Shown here piece after piece: positions 33,352-40,746 of a DNA stretch of 40,746 nucleotides (position 1 is its first letter; each line of letters begins with the position of its first letter). Below the pieces are notes generated by a model. That model saw nothing but the letters and a program-made list of their open reading frames with translations. It was not told the origin of the DNA and did no database searches. Made by a program: the position numbers and the translations under genes. This DNA comes from Diphasiastrum complanatum (lineage: Eukaryota; Streptophyta; Lycopodiopsida; Lycopodiales; Lycopodiaceae): positions 1-40,746 of the forward strand of contig MU835239.1 of assembly GCA_029204225.1 (NCBI GenBank), in the 5' to 3' direction.

Positions 33352-33561
33352 TTACATGAGCTTCAACTGCCCATGCCGAAAATTCAGTCTAATAGTACCT
33401 TCACCTTCGATCACATGTGAGTTGTTGTCTCTAAGGTGACGAACTTTTTGGTATAGGCTGAATAGTCCGATAAACCATTCTTGATGGCTTGTCATGTGTT
33501 GTGTTGAGCCAGAATTGAGGAACCACTCCTCAAGTTGTTCGACATGGTGATGGTTCACCAT
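33352..33561 (-). pseudogene. Copia protease fragment with altered active site (element A2)
   Basis: The minus strand has EEWFLNSGSTQHMTSHQEWF, the place where copia proteases have W..DSG.T.HM. The codon at the catalytic Asp is AAT (Asn), so the protease would be inactive. The region continues VRHLRDNNSHVIEGEGTI, as in the family. It lies between gag (upstream) and the pre-integrase region (downstream), the expected order. Confidence 0.8.
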
Positions 33562-33773
33562 GAAGGCATTTTGCTCATCATCATCTTCAACATTCTATTT
33601 TAAGTCGATAGTGCCATGGCTTCTAATGATCCAACTATTTCCTCTTGTTATTGTTGAACTTGAGTATTCGACAGTCCTGGATCTCGTGGTTCGTCCTTTT
33701 GCAGTATTTGCAGAACAACCTTTTCTAGTTTTGAACAAGTTGCTGATGTTAGTTCGGAATTCAATTTTTGTGA

Positions 33774-34331
33774 CTACTTTTGATTGATGTAGAATTGTCT
33801 GACTACCTTCATCTTCGACTGTTGCTTCTTTGAGCCTTTCTTGGTGTATAGAGTATGGAAGGGCTTTTTCCAGTAAGACGAGGTTGCATAATTCCTTCGA
33901 TCTCTTCTTGTAGCATCATAGTTATGACTTTTGACAAAGTTATTTCTGAGAGAGAAAATCATCATCATCTAGTTTTCATAAGAAGATGGCAAGCTACACA
34001 GTAAGATCATAACATCGTCTGAATCCTCGATCATTGAACCTCTTGCTACCATCTGCTCTAACAATGGATTTATGTGATTATGAATATAATCACTTTCTGA
34101 CATTCTGAGTGAAAATAATTTTTTTCTCAAATGTAGTTTGGAAGTGACATCTCTCACTTCATAGAGCATGTTCCAAATGTCCCATGCTTCCTTCGAAGTT
34201 TGGGCTGTCTGTTATGGCCAATATGTGTGTCGAAAATATTGAGAGTGATTAAAGCAAAAGTCCTACCATCCCTGAGCTTCCATTTGTTTCCGTAGGTGGT
34301 AATTTGTTCCATCGAGTTTGTCTAAGACCAT
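33774..34331 (-). pseudogene. Copia gag fragment (element A2)
   Basis: From an ATG at 34,331 the minus strand reads MVLDKLDGTNYHLRKQMEAQ, then a stop. In the next frame comes the UBN2 gag core: KEAWDIWNMLYEVRDV, KLHLRKKLFSLRM and LLEQMVARGSMIED, then ILLCSLPSSYEN and another stop. A basic stretch with RRDRRNYATSSYWKKP follows. The segment between the N-terminal block and the core is shorter than usual, and no zinc knuckle is visible. It sits about 200 bp downstream of the PBS. Confidence 0.8.
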
Positions 34332-34535
34332 ACTGCGATTGGGAATTCATTAGAAAATTTGAGATGGACGTATGCAGATAGTAGATTGTGTGATTGCAAA
34401 ACCATTCAACATTGATGTCTATCTTGTATTGGAATGTGAAAGTTCTGATAGTATATGCTCTATTAGATCGACTTCTTAAGTATTACGCTTGAATCGATGT
34501 CAGTATCATTAAAAGTGATCAAATAGTATAGAGAC

Positions 34536-34547
34536 GCTTTGATACCA
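34536..34547 (-). other. Primer binding site of element A2
   Basis: The minus strand reads TGGTATCAAAGC right after an LTR end in CGACA. It is one base different from the plant initiator tRNA-Met site TGGTATCAGAGC. Confidence 0.85.
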
Positions 34548-35326
34548 TGTCGAAAAGTCTGTTGTAGAGTGTAACAATTCCTCATGCATGAATCTATGTC
34601 TATCAGATTCAAAGTACTGTCGATGATCCACAATGGTTCTACTTGATCTGAGCTCTGAAGTCGCAAGGATCAATATAATCGATTCCATAGACATGCACAA
34701 ATTCAATGAGATGTTTTTCGGAAGCGTGAATGAATCAAGCAAACAAGCCAAAACTAGAGCATCATAATCAACACTAATTATCAGTTGTCGGAAAGTGGTG
34801 TGCAGAAGATAGGTCTAGCTTGAAAAGAAACAACTGGAAATAATTCGAGTATCTAGAAAGAAAACTTTTCGTGCATGGTGGAATAAACTATCTTCATCTT
34901 TCCAATGCATGACTACACCTATCAATTTCAAACAAGACAATATTGACTGAAATCACGTTTGAACTTATAGTAACTAGCTTTGAAATCGCCAGTACTACAG
35001 TGATTACATAGCCAAACAATTAAGCATAAAAAATTATCAGACAGATAATTAGTCGCGAATTGTTTGCGAATTAGTCATGAAGAAATATAGAAATGCATAC
35101 ATTCTGAGATGAAAACTGAACGCAATGAAGGATAGTATTGATTCAGTGAAAACGTAACAGAAATAAATGAGCACAATAAGTTGAGAATCAAAGCCACGTA
35201 CTCTATGCTATCTCTGAGCGGCTAAAATGAAAGTCTGAATCAAGCACAATGCTGATAAGCAGTGGTGCAATAGCAATCTCTAAAACAACTATAAGAAGTG
35301 AGCTAGAATGCTCAAGAGTGTTCAAG
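34548..35326 (-). repeat. LTR segment of element A2, adjacent to PBS, cut by element D
   Basis: Its end toward the PBS is CGACA. The part 34,871-35,326 is repeated at 38,816-39,273 in the same orientation. It stops at 35,326, exactly where the LTR of element D begins, so D inserted within this LTR or replaced the rest of it. Confidence 0.8.
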
Positions 35327-35580
35327 TGTTAGAAATCAATGATAAACTTCATTGTTACTGTTTACGAGGTACATTAATGTTGACAGTTGTGACCAGCTAT
35401 CATTAGCCATAGGCTAGTCTATTAGTCTACTCGTAGGTTTTCTCTCTGTTCAGGGTTTATTTGTACTTTTTACATTCTGTATGAGTTAGTGTGATAGAGT
35501 GACAGTGTGTGTTCTTCTTCCGCCTTCTTGTGGTGATTGCTTATGGTGAATGCTTGATGTTGCATATCTAATTCCTGACA
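35327..35580 (+). repeat. 5' LTR of element D (254 bp)
   Basis: Starts TGTTAGAAATC and ends AATTCCTGACA, immediately before a perfect PBS. Its left end coincides with the point where homology to the A2 LTR is interrupted. It is short for a copia LTR and has no obvious TATA box. Confidence 0.8.
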
Positions 35581-35592
35581 TGGTATCAGAGC
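35581..35592 (+). other. Primer binding site of element D
   Basis: TGGTATCAGAGC, the exact plant copia site complementary to the 3' end of initiator tRNA-Met. Confidence 0.93.
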
Positions 35593-36127
35593 ATAAATAG
35601 TCCTGCGTGCTTGATCAGTGGATACAACTTGCCACAGGCTCTGCAACGAAGTGAGAAAGTCCTTCACGGGATGTGAAAGCTTGGAGAGATAAAAACGGCT
35701 GGAAGAAATCCTTCTTTGGTGTATTTTGCAGGTTTGGAGCTCAGAATCATCAATGGGAAACGAAGACACAGTCCCAGAGGCATCAGAAAGGCCAGGGCAA
35801 TATCAAACAAGTTGAAAATCTGTTGAGTGGGGAGATTGTTACAATACTTCCTAGTTGTTGTGGAAAGTGCTATTTGTGTGAGAGGTTTGCCAAGAAATCT
35901 CTCATTTGTTTGTTTGGAGTACCACAAATCACACTAGATAGTGTCTAGTACTGTCATTCAGAGTTAGGAAGCTTCATACTTTTCACATTACTGATCTCTG
36001 TCTTTTGAACGATCACACATTTCGAAATCTTTGCAAAGAGGAGGCGGCAGCTACGCCGCGCCGAAGTGGAGAATCTAGAATATTCTCTCTGAAAGTTCTT
36101 ATATTCTCTCTACTTTTCATCTTGTCT

Positions 36128-36379
36128 GTACCAATATCGGATTGACGTGCCAGAGGTAAAGAAAACCAAGAGCAGTCATACATCCGCGCACTATACCGAT
36201 ATCACATATCAGTACCAATATTGGAAGGATGCGCCAAAGGTAAAGACAATCCAGAGCAGTTGTCCATCCGCACGTCATACCAATATCGCATATTTGTACC
36301 AATATCGGATCCACGCGCACGAGCTAAAGAGAATCCCAAGTAGTCGTGCACTCGCGTGTCGTACTGATATCAGGTGTCT
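36128..36379. repeat. Three tandem 84-bp repeats in the element D leader
   Basis: Units start at 36,128, 36,212 and 36,296 with GTACCAATAT. Each also carries AGGTAAAG or AGCTAAAG and a second block of the form TACCGATATC (third unit TACTGATATC). The period is exactly 84 with no indels. Unit-to-unit similarity is moderate, with many substitutions, so the duplication is old relative to its regular spacing. Confidence 0.93.
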
Positions 36380-36442
36380 AACCAAAAAATTTAAAGTTCT
36401 GTGGTGTGATAAATTTTGTGAACCAGACTCATCTATCCAGTA

Positions 36443-36886
36443 ATGGCAACTCTAAGCGAGAGTGTCCTTAATGAGTCAACCAAATTGGAAGGTGTCGGCA
36501 ACTATGCAGTTTGGAAATTCAAACTGAAGAATATTTTGATGGAAAAGGAGCTATGGGAGATCGTGACAGGTGAAGAGACAAGGTCAGTGATTGAAGAAGA
36601 TTAGCGGACATTTGATAGGAGAAAACGAAAATCCCAGAATGTCATCAACTTATCAGTTACAAAATCCAATTATTCCCTATATTTCAGATTCAGAAGGACC
36701 AAAAGAAGCGTGGGATACATTGAAGGCATTGTTTGAAACGACAAATACATCTCGAATACTGTTTTTGAAGACGAAGTTGCATACATTGCGGATGGATGAT
36801 GGTACAACTATTGCCGATCACATACTGAAGATCAAAGAGATCCGTGACCAATTAGCAGCAGTTGGAGAGCGAGTAAAGATCCATTA
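36443..36886 (+). pseudogene. Copia gag fragment (element D)
   Basis: The ATG at 36,443 opens a frame with KLEGVGNYAVWKFKLKNIL and LWEIVTGEE, the N-terminal gag block of copia elements, up to a TAG at 36,602. After a frameshift near 36,685 the UBN2 core follows: SEGPKEAWDTLKALFETT, RILFLKTKLHTLRM and IKEIRDQLAAVGE. It stops at VKIH, where the hairpin sequence begins. Zinc knuckle and pol are absent. Confidence 0.88.
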
Positions 36887-36935
36887 GGGCCCTTTTTGGA
36901 CTCAAAAAGGGCCTCTTCACTAATCATGATTAGTG
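36887..36935. repeat. Two adjacent perfect hairpins at the break in element D gag
   Basis: The first hairpin has 10-bp arms GGCCCTTTTT (36,888-36,897) and AAAAAGGGCC (36,904-36,913) with a 6-base loop. The second is the 18-bp palindrome CACTAATCATGATTAGTG (36,918-36,935). The sequence preceding GGGCCC is TTA. That resembles the start of a PIF/Harbinger-type element (TTA target, GGGCC-type terminus), but no matching far end was seen. Confidence 0.7.
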
Positions 36936-36981
36936 TTAATGACGACACGTGTGCCAATAAAAGAATGACAATTGAGCAGCA

Positions 36982-37524
36982 ATGGCCCATATGACATGGC
37001 AAATTGCATGGTGTAACGTGCCTGTCGCTGTATTTGTTTCCATATTTAAAACAATACCATTTAGAAAAACAAATACATTATGGGTATGGAAAGCGATGGA
37101 ATCCTCATTGTTGGACAATGTATTTACTTCTTGGGACTCACGGAATGTAAATCACGAAGGTGATTTAATAAGGTGTGATATTTGTCATGACACGATGACA
37201 ATAAGATATCACATTGCACGCCAAACGTGCTCCTTCAGTTTCCTTTATAGGCAGTTCAAGTTTGCTCATGGTCGATGGGATAGCTTGGATGCAGAGATGA
37301 GACATCAAGAATTTGAACTACCCATCCATATGCCAAATGATGAAGTGTGGGAAGTCTGTGTTAATGGTGAATGGAGTTTGGAAGATGTACGGGCTATAAT
37401 TGGTTTAATATATGCTGATGTGCCCACAAATTTTGTGTTCACTATCAACAAACAAACCGTAAGTGTAAACAATAAACGTGCTTCTAACTTTTGTAAATGG
37501 TTGTTGAACACATATATAAAATGA
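36982..37524 (+). CDS. Intact 180-codon frame, unknown protein
   Basis: An unbroken frame begins at an ATG in a favourable plant context (GCAGCAATGGCC, G at -3 and +4) and ends in TGA at 37,522-37,524. The product has no signal peptide or long membrane segment; the first 30 residues are hydrophobic in part (VPVAVFVSIF). A Cys/His group (CDICHDTM, RYHIARQTC) could bind a metal. The second half is acidic and helical (GEWSLEDVRAIIGLIY, RASNFCKWLLNTYIK). A second ATG (MESSLLDNVF) lies 40 codons in. I do not recognise the family. It begins 47 bp after the hairpins and may be cargo of the unidentified element that interrupted D, or a plant gene fragment. It is the longest intact non-pol frame here outside the DUF506 gene. 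Confidence 0.4.
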   Translation: MAHMTWQIAWCNVPVAVFVSIFKTIPFRKTNTLWVWKAMESSLLDNVFTSWDSRNVNHEGDLIRCDICHDTMTIRYHIARQTCSFSFLYRQFKFAHGRWDSLDAEMRHQEFELPIHMPNDEVWEVCVNGEWSLEDVRAIIGLIYADVPTNFVFTINKQTVSVNNKRASNFCKWLLNTYIK

Positions 37525-38815
37525 ATTTTAATATTGAAATGGTGGTGTCTAGTTTTGAAGATCAGGAGATGCGCGAAAAAACACCAAAAGTGCGCATCAT
37601 TTTTAGATTCGGTCACCGTAAAAATACATGAACTATGAGTTGCTCTTATGCACTAACTTTAACTAATAACATTGATCTATCCGATGGGATTTCATCAGAG
37701 ATTTGGTTTTATCGTTTCCATGTTTGTTAGGGCATTAGCTATGGTTTAGTTTGGTATGCAATTGCAATGTAAATGTTTTGACTAGACATTTTCTATAGGA
37801 AATTGTTGATAACATGTTTTGGAAATGTGTAGAATTATTTCATTGTGTATATATTTCTTACTTTACTATTTTTGAACAATCAAGAGATCTTTTTGGAATG
37901 CTTGCTATAATTGGAATGACACACTATATAAGGGTGTGTGGGTCCCCATTTTGCCATTTCATTCTTAGTGTCAGAGAGTTTCCTTTGTTTTTCATAGGTT
38001 GATATCATCTTGCCATGGCGTACATAAGAGATCCTATAATAGAATGGTAAGGATACTCACGCATCTGCTGCTTCTCATGAATTGTTTGGGGACACTGGTC
38101 CTTTGACAATTTGACTCCTGGTTCCATTGGTGAGAAAGCTAACTTGCAATTCATCAGATTTTATCTGACTAACATGTTGTAAATGTACCTCTGCTGTGTA
38201 ATGTAGACAAACTTCTGTTTTCTATCTCTGTGGATTTGTATACCAAGGCAGAAATGAGCTTCAACCAGATCGGTCATGTCAAATTCGAAAGATAGCATTG
38301 TCTTGGCATTTTTTATCGGATCGGTACTGTTGCCTCTCACTAGATTCCAAGAGGAAGGAACCCATGGAAGCCATAAAAAAGTTGAGAATATTTCTTGTAA
38401 TGGATCACAAAGTGTTGCTTCTCTCTCAATAATGGATTCAATAAACGTGTGCTACCAACTCCAATATGAGATCTTGCAACTTAGTGTTAGATCAATCTCA
38501 CTAGCTCTATCACACTCTCTCAAACTAGATCAAAGTTTCAACCAAGGGTGAAGCAAGGACAAAGTTTGGGTCAACTTTCTTCAAGCACCTAGAAAGCACT
38601 CAAAACATTCACAAAAGACTCAAATACAAGGGGTTTGCATGAAACTATGTGGCTATGGCCTCAAAAAATTGTCTAAATCTCAAATAGACAAGATTGGCAA
38701 GTTTTTTTTTTGAGTTTTTGGATCAAACAAGCAAGATATGAGTCAAACAAAATGTGTCCAACCAGGTTGGGTGACCTACCCACCTTGATTCAGGGACGAA
38801 TGTTTCACGACAAGA
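37525..38815. other. No recognisable gene
   Basis: Short frames only. The 91-codon plus frame at 38,276-38,551 has no domain. No far end of the sequence that interrupted element D could be located here, though it must lie before 38,816, where the A2 LTR sequence resumes. Confidence 0.5.
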
Positions 38816-39570
38816 GTGCATGGTGGAATAAACTATCTTCATCTTTCTAATGCATGACTACGCCTATCAATTTCAAACAAGACAGTAGTGATTGAAATCA
38901 TGTTTGAAGTTATAGTAACTAATTTTGAAATCACCAGTACTACAGTGATTATGTAGCCAAACAATTAAGCATAAAAAATTATCAGACAAATAATTAGTCG
39001 CGAATTGTTCGCGAATTAGTCACGAAGAAATACACAAACGCATACATTCTGAGATGAAAACTCAACGTAATGAAGGATAGTATTGATTCAGTATGAAAAT
39101 GTAACAGAAGTAAATGAGTACAATAAGTTGCGGATCGAAGCCGCGTACTCTATGCTATCTCTGAGTGGCTAAAATGAAAGTCTGAATTAAGCGCAATGCT
39201 GATAAGCAGTGGCGCAATAACAATCTCTAAAACAACTCTAAGAAGTGACCTAGAATGCTCAGGAGTGTTCAAGCTCGCAGGCTTGAGAGAGAGAGCTAAC
39301 TAATGAAAATGCTTGATCATAACTTCAATTTTTGATGATAATTTTGATGATCATTAAACTGTATGAATATGAACAACTATTTATACCAAGAAATCTGTCA
39401 GGCCAAAAAGGATAAACTGTCGTAAACTTCGTGTAATTCTACAGACTGTGTAAAAACACTTGTAATTCTGCAGACTGTGTAAACACACGGAAAAATCCGT
39501 AGAACTGGATAAACAATGGATGAAGATTAAAACCGATTAATCGATTGGTAAGAAGGAGAATAATCCAACA
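38816..39570 (-). repeat. Family A LTR segment with its outer terminus
   Basis: Read on the minus strand it starts TGTTGGATTATTCTCC at 39,570, the same terminus as A1. It has a TATA box, TATAAAT, at 39,379-39,385 and ends at 38,816. The part 38,816-39,273 repeats 34,871-35,326 with about 40 differences by eye. Two 29-bp tandem units lie at 39,433-39,461 and 39,462-39,490 in the U3 part. Confidence 0.85.
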
Positions 39571-40746
39571 TCAGTCACAAGAACGATTCAATCTATGAAT
39601 TATACAATTTGCATGTAATGAATCAGGCAAAACATGAAATACAACAATCGACGTGACATTGACACTGTGTACAGTCTGAATGTATACTAATCGATTCATT
39701 ATTATCTACTCATCAGTTATTGAATGTTTATACGTGGTAGTAGTACAATTACAAGAATGCTTAATGGATAGATTTACAATATGGATTAAGGCACTATGTG
39801 TTGTTAGTAGTCGCTATTGGATAGAATTTGTTCTGTTGGAGATTTTGCAAAAATCATGGGAGCGTGAAGATAGATGGTCAACAGTCAACAATCAAATCGA
39901 CAGTTGATGGTCGACTCTAACAACTTCGCAAGTCGAGTGTCTTCGATGGGTTTGGATCAGAGCAGATTCAATGTTTGTCGATTCGAGGTTTGTTGAGCTA
40001 ATACATGTTTGCGGTTTCCATGTATTTTTGCGGACTGTTTAAAAACACATGTATTTCTACAAAGTATGCAAAAATATAAGTATTTACATCAATATGAATG
40101 GATCTAGATGATGTTTTTGAGGACCAAATTGATTGGCATTCACATGGAGTGGATGCATGTCTTTCAATAGAAAGAGAGGACAAGGAGAAATTGCAAGAAG
40201 ACTTGGGATTAGCATGAGAGGGAGCAAACTTCATCAATTTTACGGGCAAGTACTTAGATATAGATGAAGTTGACATACTTTAGATCATTGTAAAGTAAAA
40301 ATACATGCAAGTGAGTAGATAATAAATTAGCAATTAATGCCAATTCAACGCCAAAAGCAGTTGGGGAGATCCTCAAGTTTGGAAAGAAAAATTCAAGAAG
40401 AAAAAAAAAAAAGTGAAACATGCCAACTATAAACTCTACTAGTAGCCAAGAGCATACAATGGAATGAGGATAACAAGCAAGGTTTAATCTACAATTTAAA
40501 AGAAGAAACAACAAAACACTTCATTAGGGAAAGAAGTGCACATGGATTTCCAAAATATATTCATATGAAACTCAAGGACTCAAACCTTAAAGATGTTTTG
40601 CTTGATGGTTTTGAGTTTTCTAGTTGCGAGTTGTTGGAAAAGTGGCAGATGGCCAAGGGGATAATGATCTAGCAATTATGGGCTGCCAAAATGAGAACCT
40701 ATACTTACAGTTCTAAAATAAGTTGTGTTTTTTAGCTATGCAAGTG
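39571..40746. other. No recognisable gene; possible LTR scrap
   Basis: AT-rich. At about 40,018-40,077 two 29-bp units (CATGTATTTTTGCGGACTG and CATGTATTTCTACAAAG starts) resemble the tandem units in the family A LTR. The rest holds only short frames without domains. Confidence 0.45.

Larger units (their letters stand above)
35327..36886 (+). mobile_element. Truncated Ty1/copia element D
   Basis: A plus-strand element runs 5' LTR (35,327-35,580), PBS, long leader and gag, then breaks off at 36,886 against a hairpin sequence. It has no pol, PPT or 3' LTR that I can find, so a TSD cannot be tested. It lies within the LTR of the minus-strand element A2, showing that it arrived later than A2. Confidence 0.85.

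Noticed and set aside
36117-36443. 67- and 98-codon frames across the 84-bp repeats
   Set aside because: An 84-bp period is a multiple of three, so any stop-free unit gives repeated open frames on both strands. No evidence of translation exists.
38276-38551. 91-codon plus frame as a small gene
   Set aside because: No homology, poor start context and composition like the surrounding non-coding DNA.

Overview
The window looks like nuclear DNA of a land plant: AT-rich, with GT-AG introns, plant-type LTR retrotransposons primed by initiator tRNA-Met, a CACTA-type DUF4216 domain, and one plant DUF506 (PDDEXK-like) gene. The species cannot be read from the sequence. The mix of degenerate Ty1/copia and Ty3/gypsy remnants suggests a repeat-rich genome, possibly outside the flowering plants, but that is a guess. 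No bacterial operon, CRISPR array, rRNA gene or intact tRNA gene was seen.

Layout. 1-375 is the LTR remnant of a copia family called A here. 2.2-2.4 kb holds a small copia RT scrap and 2.76-2.99 kb a set of overlapping perfect inverted repeats. 5.0-6.7 kb (minus strand) holds the one recognisable cellular gene, a three-exon DUF506 gene with clean splice sites. Upstream of it lie an (AG)n tract and a SINE-like B-box sequence in a GC-rich stretch (7.6-8.1 kb). 10.8-13.86 kb is copia element A1, which has a 5' LTR and integrase-RT-RNase H but lacks gag and protease and carries many stops. 13.86-16.7 kb has nothing recognisable.

16.7-28 kb is a nest of retroelements. It contains a minus-strand gypsy RT, a plus-strand gypsy gag piece, a minus-strand copia RNase H piece, and a minus-strand gypsy element C. 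C is split by copia element B (20,997-27,637), which has paired 691-bp LTRs, a 5-bp TSD TGTAG, PBS and PPT. B is in turn split by a solo LTR (23,845-24,497, TSD GTGCC).

28.1-32.7 kb is a decayed, DNA-transposon-like area. It has a cluster of TGCCACGCGTGGCA palindromes, a minus-strand DUF4216 pseudogene with an acidic tail, and a divergent pair of decayed coding regions that I cannot assign. 32.7-39.6 kb holds a second, minus-strand family A copy (gag, protease, part of integrase, PBS, two LTR segments). It is interrupted by copia element D (254-bp LTR, PBS, three 84-bp tandem repeats, gag). D's gag stops at a pair of perfect hairpins, followed by an intact 180-codon reading frame of unknown function (36,982-37,524). 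The last 1.2 kb has no gene that I can support.

The only genes with a claim to be functional are the DUF506 gene and, much less certainly, the 180-codon frame. The rest is a record of successive transposon insertion and decay.
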